Made by a program: the position numbers and the translations under genes
The notes under the pieces: model-generated
The model's input: the letters and a program-made list of their open reading frames with translations, nothing else
What the model was told of the DNA's origin: nothing
The model's database searches: none
Part shown: positions 18,366 through 29,784 of the stretch, piece by piece
Layout of the letters: each line of letters starts with the position of its first letter
How positions within the stretch are numbered: position 1 is the stretch's first letter
Origin: Acanthosepion pharaonis
Lineage: Eukaryota > Mollusca > Cephalopoda > Sepiida > Sepiidae
Length of the DNA stretch: 64,000 bases
Assembly: GCA_903632075.3 (NCBI GenBank)
Contig: CAHIKZ030000579.1
Location: forward strand, 725,001-789,000
Direction: 5' to 3'

Positions 18366-18890
18366 GCGCCCACACCCTGAAAGGATACAAAACGTTGTAG
18401 GAGAAGAAAAAGAAAACCTTATTTAGAAGATGGCTAACTCAATCTTCTGGTATGAATTCAACTAATAATATCAAGACAAACTTAAAGAGTGAAAGAAGAA
18501 AAATGTCTACAAGAGTAAATTTCATTAGAATATTCTGTAATTGTTTAGATCGGCGCTTCTTAAACATTTTTCATTCATGACCCCATTTTTCATGAGGAGA
18601 TTTTTCACAGTTCCCAGGTATATACCAACTACACTGAAAGTACATACGTTGTCTCCTCAGGAGTCGCGATGGTGACGTACGCGCGTTTTATTACCGCAGG
18701 GATTGCGTGGTGCATCACTTTAAATGTTGGGCGTTTGTAAAATAACATGGAAACAGAAATTCAAGTGTCTGAATTTAATTTTCGCGACCCTTGCATATCG
18801 CTTGGCGACCCTATTTCATTTTTATACATCTCCATACCAGATTAAAGGGTTTTGTTACTCAATCTTCATTTTTACTTTTAATATAGGCAC
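18366..18890. other. Unassigned, with a possible hAT end at 18549
   Basis: CGGCGCTTCTTAAACATTTT followed by TTCATGACCCC (18551-18585) resembles a hAT terminus. No matching right end was found, so no element is called. A poly-purine stretch after the LINE end may be its 3' tail. Confidence 0.3.
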
Positions 18891-18896
18891 TAAAGG

Positions 18897-18944
18897 ATGT
18901 ATCTATCTATCACGCAATGTTCACTATCTATCTATCTTGTATTG

Positions 18945-19008
<64 letters not shown>

Positions 19009-19021
19009 TTTGTATTGTTCA

Positions 19022-19068
<47 letters not shown>

Positions 19069-19111
19069 GTATTGTTCACTATGTATGTATCTATCTATCA
19101 TGTTATGTTCA

Positions 19112-19160
<49 letters not shown>

Positions 19161-19165
19161 AAATC
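18897..19165. repeat. (TATC)n microsatellite with TTGTTCAC interruptions
   Basis: Long TATC runs separated by near-identical spacers TTGTATTGTTCACTATC-like at 18940, 19010, 19070 and 19105. A reverse-orientation relative with TAATGAACAAACTGTGAT spacers lies at 32215-32400. Confidence 0.92.
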
Positions 19166-19719
19166 ATAGCAATACTCTTTTATGGATTCCATCTTTTGAC
19201 AAGCGTTCTCATAAATAAACGTAACTGATCAAACTGAGAAGATCTTTTTGGCGTCAGTGCAGATTAATTAAACATTTGAGGCGGCAAAAGTAGACAGGCA
19301 AAGTGAGCCTCGTTTTGAATCCATAACCTTCACATCGACATAACCAACAGTTTTGACACAAAGTGCTATCAGAGGAACGCCTGATGTGGCTCACCTTACA
19401 TCCAATATGGCATCTGTGTATTTTGTTCTTTCTCATTTCTCCCTTGTCAGCCATTCTTCCTGATTTATTCATTTATTCTTCAGTTCGTTTTCGTATATTT
19501 TGCTTTCGTCTTTGTGACTTGTCTTCCTAGTTTTACTTTGTTTTCATTTTATATAGGTTTTAATATTCCTTACATCTGCCGCTATATTAACCATGTTTCT
19601 TTTTTATTCGTTCTTTCATTTCTTTTTCTTTTTTTTATGTCGTTTGCTCCATCTTTCAATTGTGTATTAGTGTTTTAAAGTTTTCTCTTTCTACTTTAAG
19701 TTATAAATCTTTCTTTGAT

Positions 19720-19755
<36 letters not shown>

Positions 19756-20148
19756 TCATAAAACCTCTTAATTTTTTCTTTCTTTGCTCCAAACTTTCTT
19801 ATTTGTCTCTTTTCAATCATTTGTCAGCCTCTTTTTTTCTTTTCTTTTTCATGCTTATTTCCCATTCTTTTACGTTCATCTTTTTCCATAAAAAGCATTT
19901 AATTTCTTTCTTTTTCACTTCATTTTCTGTCTTTCCTTTTTACTTCTTCCTTTCGGTTTCAGTTCGTTCTTTTATTAACATTTTTTCTCATTGTTATGAA
20001 CCTCCCTCCCTTCATTATTATGAGAATTTCTTATTTTTTTTCTTTTTTTTTTACTTCTTTCTTTATTGATTTTTACTTCTATTCTTCCTTTTTCTCATTT
20101 TTAATTTTCTTTATTTCTTTTTCATTCTTTCTTTTAACTATTTTTCTT
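19166..20148. other. Unassigned T-rich sequence with (CTTT)n
   Basis: Contains a (CTTT)n run at 19714-19757 and pyrimidine-rich flanks that grade into the next array. Nothing coding; the 88-codon Phe-rich frame here is compositional. Confidence 0.5.
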
Positions 20149-20955
20149 ATTGTTATAAATCTCCCTTCCTTCCTTCCTTCCTTCCTTCCTTCCTTCCTTC
20201 ATTACTTACCTTCATCCTTCCTTCATTTTCCTTCTTTCCTTTCCTTCTTCCTTCCTTCCTTCCCTTCTTTCCCTTCCTTCCTTTCCTTCCTTCTTTCCTT
20301 CCTTCCTTCCTTCCATCCTTCTTTCCTCCTTTCCTTCCTTCCTTTCTTTTCTTTTATTAACTATTATTCTTATTTTTATAAATCTTCCTTCCTTCCTTCC
20401 TTCCTTCCTTACCTTCTTCCTTCCTTACTTACTTACCTTCATCCTTCCTTTATTCTTTCCTTCTTTCCTTTCCTTCTTCCTTCCTTCCTTCCTTCCTTCC
20501 TTCTTCCTTCCTTCCTTCCTTCCTTACCTTCTTCCTTCCTTACTTATCTTCATCCTTCCTTTATTCTTTCCTTCTTTCCTTTCCTTCTTCCTTCCTTCCT
20601 TCCTTCCTTCCTTCCTTCATTACTTACCTTCTTCCTTCCTTCCTTCCTTCCTTCCTTCCTTCCTTCCTTCCTTACCTTCTTCCTTCCTTACTTACTTACC
20701 TTTATCCTTCCTTTATTCTTTCCTTCTTTCCTTTCCTTCTTCCTTCCTTCCTTCTTCCTTCCTTGCTTCCTTCCTTCCTTCCTTACTTACTTACTTATCT
20801 TCTTCCTTCCTTCCTTCCTTCATTCTTTCCTTTCCTTCTTCCTTCCTTCATTCCCTTCCTTCCTTCCTTTCCTTCCTACCTCCCTCTCTCCCTCCCTTCC
20901 TCTCTCTCTTCCTTCCTTCCTTCCTTCCTTCCTTCCTTCCTTCCTTCCTTTATGA
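20149..20955. repeat. (CCTT)n array with higher-order units
   Basis: CCTT runs broken by recurring words: CCTTACCTTCTTCC, TTACTTACTTACC, TTCATCCTTCCTT, TATTCTTTCC. The words recur as blocks of about 130-165 bp near 20400, 20520, 20620 and 20670, so whole blocks were duplicated. It gives a 319-codon Ser/Leu/Phe/Pro frame of no protein value. Confidence 0.9.
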
Positions 20956-21034
20956 TCATTTCTTTCTTTTTTCCTTTCTTTCATTTTCAATTCTTTCTTT
21001 TATTAACCGTTTTTTCTTATTATTCTTATATTAT

Positions 21035-21226
21035 TAACTATTTGCTCACAGCAGTGACCCTGACAGGTGCTACCACCCCGGGTCAGGGTGGACCTAGGAA
21101 CACCAGCAATTAAGAGGTGGTTCCACGCTCCTCAAAAACTCTTGGTCAGAGACCTTGCTGTTGGGCGTAGTTTATCGTCTTACCCTGGACGCGGATGTAA
21201 TTTATTGTCATACCCAGGACGAGAAG
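21035..21226 (+). repeat. Dispersed repeat F, copy 1
   Basis: GACAGGTGCTACCACCC, GGTGGACCTAGGAACACC, AGCAATTAAGAGGTGGTTCC and GTAGTTTATCGTCTTACCC. Same family at 50655-50850, 51285-51455 (plus), 52325-52485 and 53690-53830 (minus). Confidence 0.85.
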
Positions 21227-21960
21227 AAAGAAAGAAAAAAGAGGCTGAAAAATGAAGAAAAAGTGTGAAAGAAAAAGAATAAAGCAATTAAAAGAAAAAG
21301 TGAAAAAATGTAAGAAGACATATAAGTAAAGCAAATAATAATTATGATTATTTTTAACGGCTTATCAACCCTTTGTGAGTGATTTAAACATTTAGGATTG
21401 TAGGAATATTTCTCTGCTGAATAACAGATTAGCAGATTATTATTTTTTAGAGAAGTGTATCTCTACTGGGATCTCCTGGGGTTGACCTTTGAAGTCAGAT
21501 ACAAGACAAAATAAAGGAAGTCGATTTTGATTGAATGGACGAGTGTAGGAAATATAGAGATAGAGAAAGAATTTTCAGTGAGTTAGGTCTTAACCGCCTA
21601 ACAATATAGACGTGTTCCTTTCGTCGCTGGAAACTCCTCCCTAGTGGAGGGGGAGAGCGACCTCACTGGATAGTTAGAGATATAAATGTCAACATAAGTA
21701 TTGAAGGGTACCAGAACAGATGTGTCAGTAATATTCAAAGCAAGGATCAATGGTAGACTATAGATTATGGCGAGAAAACAATGTCTAGAATTCTAGGGAA
21801 GCAATGTACCTAGCAGCAGACCTAGCAATTGATTCAATATAGTCTTTTTAGTTTGTCAGAAAAGACGCAATAAGTCGCTCTCTTAGAGTCGGTCATGCTG
21901 ATGGAAGATATTACATAAAGAAAGAAATGATAATTCATAAAGGAAAGAAATTATCGAGGG
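21227..21960. other. A-rich and mixed low-copy sequence
   Basis: 21227-21330 is A-rich. 21400-21900 is mixed with no readable protein motif. 21704-21740 forms the left arm of an inverted repeat whose right arm is 22094-22130. Confidence 0.4.
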
Positions 21961-22008
21961 TTCATAGAATAAAAGAAGAGAAATGGTTAATAAAAGAAGA
22001 AAGATTGA

Positions 22009-22056
<48 letters not shown>

Positions 22057-22130
22057 ATGATTGAAAAAGAAGTTTGAAAGAAAGAAAGAAAGATTTGAAT
22101 ATTACTGACACATCTGTTCTAGTACCCCAA
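21704..22130. repeat. 37-bp inverted repeat flanking a (GAAA)n run
   Basis: AGAACAGATGTGTCAGTAAT in the left arm (21715-21734) and its complement in the right arm (about 22102-22121), with flanking TTGA-GGTACC/GGGGTACT also paired. About 350 bp between arms, including (GAAA)n at 22007-22055. Confidence 0.85.
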
Positions 22131-23101
22131 GTTTGAAAAATGAGATTGAAAGAAAGAAAAATAAAACAATGATTTATAAGAGAAAGAAAATATGCTTAAT
22201 AAAAGAATGAAAGAAACAATTGTTCACAAAGAAAGAAAGAATAATATTTAATAAAAGAAGGAAAAAAGAAAGATAGAAAATAAGATTGAAAGGAAGAAAG
22301 AAAGAAAAAAACGATGATTTATAAGAGAAAGAAAATATGCTTAATAAAAGAATTAAAAAAACGATTGCTCATAAAGAAAGAAAAAAAAGATTTAATAAAA
22401 GAAAGAAAAAAGAAAGATAGATTAAAAAAAGATTGAAAGAAAGAAAGAAATAAACGAATATATATAAGAGAAAGAAAATATGCTTAATAAAAAAATGAAA
22501 GAAACGATTGTTCACAAAGAAAGAAAGAAAAAATATTTAATAAAAGAATGAAAAAAGAAGGAAAGAAAGGAAGGAAGAAAAAGAAGATTGAAAGAAAGAA
22601 AGAAAGAAAGACTGAAAAATAAGATTGAAAGAAAGAAAGAAAAAACGATGATTCATAAGAGAAAAAATATGCTTAATAAAAGAATGAAAGAAACGATTGT
22701 TCACAAAGAAAGAAAGAAAGAAAGAAAGAAAGAAAAGGATTTAATAAAAGAATGAAAAAAGAAAGAAAGATTGAAAAAAGATTGAAAAAAAGAAAAATTG
22801 AAAAAGAAGATTGAAAGAAAGAAAGAAAGAAAGAAAGAAAGAAAAAACGATGATTCATAAGAGAAACAAAATATGCTTAATAAAAAAATGAAAGAAACGA
22901 TAGTTCACAAAGAAAGAAAGAAAAAAGATTTAATAAAAGAATGAAAAAAGAAAGAAAGAACGAAAGGAAGGAAGAAAAAGAAGATTGAAAGACAGAAAGA
23001 AAGAAAGACTGAAAAATAAGATTGAAAGAAAGAAAGAAAAAACGATGATTCATAAGAGAAAAATATGCTTAATAAAAGAATGAAAGAAACGATTGTTCAC
23101 A

Positions 23102-23133
<32 letters not shown>

Positions 23134-23480
23134 AAAGGATTTAATAAAAGAATGAAAAAAGAAAGAAAGATTGAAAAAAGATTGAAAGAAAGAAAGAAAG
23201 AAATGATGATATATAAGAAAAAGAAAATAAGCTTAATAAAAGAGTGAAAGAAACGATTGTTTACAAAGAAAGAAAAATCTTTTTTATAAAAGATAAAAAA
23301 AAGAATGAAAGAAAGAAACGATGCTTCATAAAAGAAAAATGATTACTAAAATAATATAAGGATGAAGGAAAATTGTTTAATAAAAGAATGAAATAAATAA
23401 AGGATAGATCATGTGAAAACGAAAGAAAAATGATTGAAAAAAAAGAAAGAACTTATTTTGAAGCAAGCGATGGAAAATAA
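21960..23480. repeat. (GAAA)n composite with a roughly 190-bp higher-order unit
   Basis: Between GAAA runs the same words return in order: ACGATGATTCATAAGAG, AAATATGCTTAATAAAAG, AATGAAAGAAACGATTG, TTCACAAAGAAAG, TTTAATAAAAGAATG. Copies start near 22170, 22315, 22460, 22645, 22850, 23045 and 23205. The GAAA lengths vary from copy to copy while the words are kept. Non-coding. Confidence 0.9.
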
Positions 23481-23841
23481 AAATAGGAAACTGATAAGCA
23501 ATATAAGAAAAAGGAGTGGTTCTTGCCGGCTCCGAAAGCTAGCGGCAAAGATCTGTGTTTGATTATTTTCTTAGGCGTTCTTCAAATTTTCAAAGCTTTT
23601 GTGTCATACCACTTACATGACTAAATATATTTGCATAAATGTTGTTAGATAAGTAAAACTATTTATAACTAAGGAAATTCAAGCAGCTTATGATGCTAGT
23701 AGGGAAAACAATTAAATTTCGCTAAAAATGTGAATCTAAAAACGTTAATTAATCTATATTAGGAACATTTCAGAGTGCCCAACTTTTGTTAGAGAAAGAC
23801 AATGGAACTAAATTATATATTTTGGGCTATATTAACACTTC
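23481..23841. other. Unassigned sequence
   Basis: No feature recognised. GCCGGCTCCGAAAGCTAGCGGC (23527-23548) has short self-complementary ends but no further structure. Confidence 0.4.
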
Positions 23842-24040
23842 GAGGCCGGGCCACCGCTTTACGGGTGGTAGAGGAACATGACATAAAATCCAGCCATCGG
23901 TTTAACAGTGGTAGAGAAAAATGACTTAATGTCCAGTCACCGGTTGAACAGTGGTAGAGTAAAATGACTTAATGCCCAGCCACCGGTTGAACAGTGGTAT
24001 AGAAGAATGACTTAATGTCCAGCTACCGGTTGAACGGTGG
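23842..24040. repeat. 43-bp tandem repeat with a hairpin in each unit
   Basis: Four to five units of CCAGTCACCGGTTGAACAGT then GGTAGAG-AAATGACTTAATG. Each carries a small inverted repeat: CCACCG..CGGGTGG in the first and ACCG..CGGT in the last, while the inner units pair less well. Confidence 0.88.
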
Positions 24041-24324
24041 GTAAACACTATTTTTATATCTCCGATGAAACATTACATACCAATTATTTGTGAATTTTGA
24101 CTCAGGAGCTCAGGCAGGAAGGTTAAAATTATTCAGGAACTAAGAGCTGTAAGGGATCTGGAATGGAAATAGAGTACATTTTTCTTTTTGATTATTTTAA
24201 ACTATTGTTCTGATCTTGATATAGATGTTATTATAGACAACGTTTCGACCATCATCAGGTGTCAATTGATTGGCTGAATTGGTGCGTTACTACCAGAACC
24301 AATGATTGAACCCATAACCGCTAC
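24041..24324. other. Low-copy sequence with a hammerhead-like word
   Basis: On the minus strand 24268-24246 reads CCTGATGATGGTCGAAACG, a CTGATGA and GAAAC pair with almost no stem II between. The rest is unassigned. Confidence 0.4.
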
Positions 24325-24366
24325 ATGAATTTAACACATATACCTCTGTACATGTGTTAAATTCAT
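24325..24366. repeat. Perfect 15-bp inverted repeat
   Basis: ATGAATTTAACACAT (24325-24339) and ATGTGTTAAATTCAT (24352-24366) with a 12-base loop. It marks the left border of the inverted SINE pair that follows. Confidence 0.95.
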
Positions 24367-24379
24367 TTGGCGACAAAAA

Positions 24380-24505
24380 TAACTTCCACTCTGTACATTA
24401 TTTACATTATTCAGACTATTGCCCTCATCTTTGTCGCCATAGTTATTACAACGTTTCGGCCGTTGTACGCTCCGGCCTACTTCAGGTGGTTGGAATGTCT
24501 TTATC
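24380..24505 (-). mobile_element. Family R SINE, copy 3 (3' half, inverted)
   Basis: Minus strand reads CCACCTGAAGTAGGCCGG, CGGCCGAAACG and ATGGCGACAAAGATGAGGGC, the family core and tail. It ends at the tRNA-like head, meeting copy 4 head to head. Confidence 0.85.
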
Positions 24506-24511
24506 CGCTGT

Positions 24512-24865
24512 GCCATGTGTTCTCAAGGACACATGACAGTGGATAAAGGCATTAGTTAGATCCAGTGACAGGACCCAAAGAGTGTGAGTTCAATACTCGG
24601 CTAAGGCAGTGGAGAACTTTCAGTGGGGAATTAACAGGAGGTAAGTGATAACTGACATCCATTAAAACATGGCACGTGGAACTAGAACAGTCTACCCCAG
24701 TGAGCGAAATAAAGGGTTCAGTTCTACATTCCATCCACCTGATGAAGGCCGGAGCGTACAAAGGGCCGAAACGTTGTAAATAATATGGCGACAAAGATGA
24801 GGATAATAGTCCGAATAATGTAAATAATGTACATAATACCTCATCTCAGAAATGTAGACAGTACA
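24512..24865 (+). mobile_element. Family R SINE, copy 4 (nearly full length)
   Basis: Head: ACAGTGGATAAAGGCATTAG (A-box-like) and GAGTGTGAGTTCAATACTC (B-box-like). Body: AACATGGCACGTGGAAC. Hammerhead-like core: CTGATGA (24739-24745), GGCC/GGCC stem II, GAAACGTT. Tail: ATGGCGACAAAGATGAGG, then ACCTCATCTCAGAAATGTAG, where AGATGAGG and CCTCATCT can pair. About 350 bp, no target duplication found. Confidence 0.88.
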
Positions 24866-24936
24866 TTGTCAAAATTGGCAAAAAAGAAAATTAACTGCTA
24901 TTCACCGTTGTTTAAACAAAAAGCTATAGTTTTTAT

Positions 24937-25257
24937 TTATTTTATTTTGGTTTTAAAAATAATATCTTCCAAATAGTGTCCACTCTTCGTCAGACACTGT
25001 TGTAGTCGATTTCTGAAGCCAGGAGATTTTCCGGAGTTCGAGCACTTTGGCCTCTTCCAGGTGGTCTTTTTTTTTAAGCGCTGAACCTGTGGCCGGGAAA
25101 TTTTAAATCCATAGCAATATCGATTTTCTACCTGGAATAGAGCATCATTCCGATGGAAAATGAAATGAGCACGAAAGGGTCTCTGTGTTGTAATTACAGA
25201 TTCACCAGTCTTTAAAAAGAAAAAAAAATGTTTCAACAGCAAACGCAGGGTTTCCAC
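24937..25257 (-). pseudogene. DUF4817-type HTH transposon protein remnant
   Basis: Minus-strand frame with ETGESVITTQRPFRAHF-like order (here KTGESVITTQRPFRAHFIFH), then a degraded WVRxF region and RPKCSNSGKSPGFRNRLQQ. This matches the helix-turn-helix domain that begins many mariner-like transposon ORFs. The end drifts into KSGHYLEDIIFKTKIK. Short, with no catalytic domain. Confidence 0.6.
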
Positions 25258-26075
25258 CGATCCAAGCCATCATGGTTATTGATGCTATGTAAAGAGAAAA
25301 TGATAAGACATTAGCTAGATGAAGGCACAATTGCCACTTCCCTAAGTTCAATAGCGCGACAGAGGTGATAGTTTAAAATGTTGGAGGTATTTCTGCCGCA
25401 TACTTTATGACCACCTCACATTAATATGTTAATTTACGCAAGTGTATGCAAATTAAAATTAATTTGATTTTGATTATTATTGTTAATTTTAACTGTTAAT
25501 TTAATTAAATTTTGATTTTACATTTTATCGGAACATATTTCACCCAACAGTAATACGCAGACAGTTGGTTTTGTAAATCTTAAATCAAAACCCAAATCAT
25601 CGACGCACAATAATTCACACTAATTCGACTGGATAGTTCCACTCAATAATTACTTCCAGTTAGTAGCCTGAATATATATATAAGAAAAACATATATTCAT
25701 AAGTCCAAAGTGTCACGCTCGAACCTCAATGTCGGTAGTTACTCATTTTATTCCTCTATGACAGAAAGTGAGCTGGAACGTCATAACCTAGTGGGTATGT
25801 ATGTACGAGTTCTAGGTTTACTGATGGAACCTCTTTGGTGTGGTGAGACGGCCACACTCTACACACTTTCCTTCCAAGCACTGCGATAAGCAACGGAAGT
25901 GAGAGACAACGTTATAACTTACAAGCTCGAGCTCTAGGTTTATCTTCACCAAGCGGCTTCATTCTTCGTACTTTACCTCTGTTACCATAGCAACAGTCAT
26001 GATAGTTTTTGTACAGACCTCTTACAAATCTTAATTTACAAAAGTTCGTATAAATTAGAATTAATTTGATTTTGA

Positions 26076-26113
<38 letters not shown>

Positions 26114-26400
26114 TTTGACTGTTAATTTAATTTCATTTTGATTTCAGATGATTTTTATCGCAACATATTCGAACTGTCAACCAACGGTGATACGTAAGAC
26201 GGTTTGTTTTGTAAATTATAAAGAATTCTTTCCCGCTAAGATGTGTGATAAAATGCAACTAAAATCATGATGAAAGTAAATTGCTACTCAAAATAGAAAA
26301 TAATGGCCGACATTGCTTCATGTAAAAATTAAATTAAAATATATTTGTGATCGTTTTTGAATCTAGAACTATTAAAGACGCTAGAATCCTTACTGTTGGC
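25258..26400. other. Low-copy sequence with a direct-repeat pair
   Basis: 25425-25590 and 26030-26222 are copies of one AT-rich block: GAATTAATTTGATTTTGAT, TTTTAACTGTTAATTTAA, ATCGGAACATATTTC/ATCGCAACATATTCG and TTTTGTAAAT. They lie about 600 bp apart in direct orientation, as short LTRs might, but without clear TG/CA ends. Between them no coding sequence was recognised. A (TTA)n run sits at 26078-26110. Confidence 0.55.
26255..26335. repeat. Single unit of the 66-bp repeat
   Basis: GATGAAAGTAAATTGCTACTC, AAAATAATGGCCGACATTGC and TTCATGTAAAAATTA follow the order of the 2050-2705 array. An isolated unit 24 kb away. Confidence 0.7.
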
Positions 26401-26496
26401 TGAATATTTAATTATCTGGGCGGCTTCAAAGCAGACGACAGAAGCCGTAGACACAGATCGGAAGAGGTGAAGAAAAAACAAAAGAGGTCTTTCAAA

Positions 26497-27540
26497 ACGC
26501 TAAGCATTAAGAGGTAGCAATATTTCTTTATTACTGAATCATCTATCCACCTGTACGTTAGTGAGTACGAGACAATTTCCTCACAGAGGTAGAAGAGGCT
26601 CAGATGTTGAGGTGAACATGTACTAAACATGTGAGCAGCGAGGAGGTTTTTGTGCGAATTTTGGTTAGAGGATTGATCGCTGTTTCTACACGATAACTTC
26701 TACAGGTACACAAGGAGGAGTACATCAATTTTATATGGTCGAATTTTATGTGTGTCGTAGAGTTGATAGTAGGCACAGAAAGGAACATGCATGAATTCCC
26801 CAGTAAAGGAAAGCGAGAAGAAAGGACTAAAGGTCAAGTGTAAGAAAATAAAATGTATGGTTGTTAGCAAAAGGGGAAGCCCAACATTCGAATTACAGAT
26901 TGGAGATGCGAAAATGAAATAAATGCAAATTTTGTAGAGAGGCTAAGCAAAGCATTAAGATGTAGGAATATTTCTTTATTCAATCCTCTATCCACTTGTA
27001 CGCTAGTGAATATGAGACAATTTCCTCACGGAGTAAGAAGAGGCTCGCAGCGTCAGTGATGTGACTCTAGAGACGGATGCCGAGGTTAACATGGACTAAA
27101 CATGTGAGCAACGAGGAGGTTTTCAGGTGAATTTCGGTTGAATTCAAGGTAGAGGAATGATCGATGGTTGTAGTTGGAAACTCTCGCAGCTACACAAGAT
27201 GGAGTACATGAATTTTACGTGGTCGAATTTTATGCGTGTCGTAGTCTTAATAGTAGGCAAAGAAAGGGTCATACACTAATTCCTCAGTAAAGGAAAGCGG
27301 GAAGAAAGGACTAAAGGTCAATTGTAAGAAGACAAAATGTATGGTTGTTAGCAAAAGGGGCAGCCTAACATGAGAATTACAAATTGGAGATGACAGAATG
27401 ATTAAAAAAATTTAAATATTTAGGAAATGTTTTAACGGAGGATGAGATGTGCAACACCGAAATCTAAAAGTTGTATTAAGATAGCGAAAGATGCATTGCA
27501 AAGGCTAAGCAATGTATAAAGAAAAAGGAAAATTTAATTT
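26497..27540 (+). pseudogene. Tandem duplication of LINE-A-derived segments
   Basis: Two direct copies of about 460 bp (26497-26958 and 26945-27530). Each has ISSQ-type RT remnants (ETISSQ), TKHVSNEE-like words in broken frame, HKEEYINFIWSNFM, then KGLKVNCKKTKCMVVSKRGS and ELQIGD. The second runs on to FKYLGNVLTEDE- and AKDALQRLSNV-like text. The segment order differs from an intact LINE, where CKKT precedes ISSQ, so a rearranged or circularly permuted fragment was duplicated. Confidence 0.75.
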
Positions 27541-27555
27541 AAACAAAAAAAAACT

Positions 27556-27770
27556 ATGTAAGTAATGTCTATTTAAGACTAAACATATTTAAGTAATGTC
27601 TATTTAAGACTAAGACTATTTAAGTAATGTCTATTTACGACTAAGACTATTTAAGTAGTGTCTATTTAAGACGAAACATATTTAAGTAATGTCTCTTTAA
27701 GACAAAGACTATTTAAGTAATGTCTATTTAAGACTAAGACGAAGTAATGTTTATTTAAGAGTATTTAAGT
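27556..27770. repeat. 31-bp tandem repeat
   Basis: About seven units of AAGTAATGTCTATTTAAGAC then TAAGACTATTT; variants AAACATATTT and CGAAACATATTT alternate. Confidence 0.92.
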
Positions 27771-28080
27771 AATGTATAAAATACGTTTAAAATTGTCAGC
27801 GTGTGGCAGCGTTCATTTTGTACAGATCCCAAGCATGAAAGATCTTCTTCAAGGTCTTTGTTCTCGAACAAATAAACTTCGCCTGAGGTTAAAGGATCAA
27901 GCAAATGGAACATGGGATGCATGCTGTCTTTCATTATGTTTTCCGCTCTGTTACGATAAAGATACTTTTTTTCGGAAAACATTTACTTTTTTTCTATATG
28001 ACAATTCGTTTTGAATTACTTGATGTACAACGCATATTATATGCATGAATAAATATAGTTGCAAGATATTGAATAGACTG
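27771..28080. other. Unassigned sequence
   Basis: Opposed 75-80-codon frames without domains. Nothing supported. Confidence 0.4.
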
Positions 28081-28388
28081 ATATAGACAAATGGACAGAT
28101 CGCTAGATACGAGTAGGTTAACATAGAGAAAGATTACACTGAAATAGATAAATAGATATGAGTATGCTAAGATAGATAGCTAAAGATGACACCGAAATAT
28201 ATCGATAGATAGATAGATATGAATAGGTTATCACGGATAAATAAAGGTCACACTGAATTAGATAGATAGATAGATAGATAAAGATAGTGGTTATGAAGAG
28301 ACTGTTACAGAAAGAGAGTGATGAACAGGCTAAAATATGTACAGACTCAGAAAGATGGATATATAGATGTGAATATATATATAATAGA

Positions 28389-28427
<39 letters not shown>

Positions 28428-28512
28428 CTCATTATATATATATATGTGAGTAAGATAGATATAAACAGACTCAGATAGATAAATGGAGAGATAGATGAAG
28501 AGATAGAGAATG

Positions 28513-28608
<96 letters not shown>

Positions 28609-28711
28609 AAGAGAAAGGAGGAGATAGATAGATATGAGTAGGTTAAGATTGATAAATAAAAAATCACACTGAAGTCGATAGTCAATAGATTGATAGTTAA
28701 AGATCACACTG

Positions 28712-28755
<44 letters not shown>

Positions 28756-28785
28756 AAAGAGAGAGAGTGAATGAGAGTATGCGGG

Positions 28786-28838
<53 letters not shown>

Positions 28839-28880
28839 TGAGTAGGTTAAGACTGATAAATAGAAAAGGATCGCACTGAA

Positions 28881-28911
<31 letters not shown>

Positions 28912-28935
28912 GATAGATAGATAGATAGATTCTAT
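28081..28935. repeat. (TAGA)n/(TA)n/(CA)n composite with recurring spacers
   Basis: The spacer GATATGAGTAGGTTAAGATTG then ATAAATAAAAATCACACTGAA occurs at about 28100, 28155, 28220, 28628 and 28838, each time next to TAGA runs of different length. (TA)n at 28392-28426, 28561-28586 and 28714-28753, (CA)n at 28515-28560. Confidence 0.9.
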
Positions 28936-29780
28936 TCAATTCAAACGACTGAGGTTTGGAAGCAATTTCCTGTATCCCTGAGACTCTGACTCAGTTCCAT
29001 TTAAAAGATGGACGTCATGCTGTTTTATGAGTAGCTGCATTCAGATTCTGCAGATAAAACTCATCCAACATAATTCACATGAATGGCTGTATTTACGTTT
29101 CCTTAGATACCCTGCATAACTTTACAACAACCTTTCTTGGTGTAAGTCATAGAAAGCGGGTGGGATCGTGGGTGTGGTCCAATGGCACTTTCATCTCTCC
29201 CTATTCATTCACCAAGAGTCATTTTGGTGGCCGAGACTGCGCTGTTCAAGGTAGTAAATGTTGCATAAACCCCGAAGAATTGGGGGCGTAGATGTTTTCT
29301 TCTATGACTAACAGTTGTTAGTAACATCGTCTAGTATCTTAGACTCCACAATTCGTATTTATTTGACGTTCCACGCTGGCAGGATGACACAGGGATAGTT
29401 TAATGTACACAGGGCCAGGTCCAAAAAATATCCCTACCCTCGTAAGTATCGGTTGCGCTGGCATCCGTATTACTACCGATCCCCACTTTTTAGTGCCAAG
29501 AGAGGTGGGTATTTACTGCCGCGGGCAGCTGTTCCCAGAGACCAGGCATCTCTCAGTAATATTTTCAGTTTCGATCTGCCCAAAGACAAAGATGCAGTTC
29601 AGCTGCTCACTGTTCGAAAAACTGAGACGTAATTGAGAAATCAATTGTAGTTTGAGCGCCCGAAGGCAGATACTACACTTTGACTAGGGCTCGAAGCCCG
29701 AGTGTCTTAGACTCTGTACCTGATTTGCATATATTTGTATATCAGTCGATATGGGATACGAAATTTCTTTGTTAATCTTA
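28936..29780. other. Low-copy sequence, no gene recognised
   Basis: Mixed composition with several 70-codon frames, none with domains or splice signals that link up. GGCTCGAAGCCCGAG (29690-29704) is a short hairpin. Confidence 0.4.
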
Positions 29781-29784
29781 GCGA

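Noticed and set aside
19996..20955. 319-codon Ser/Leu/Phe/Pro frame
   Set aside because: CCTT tetranucleotide array read as protein.
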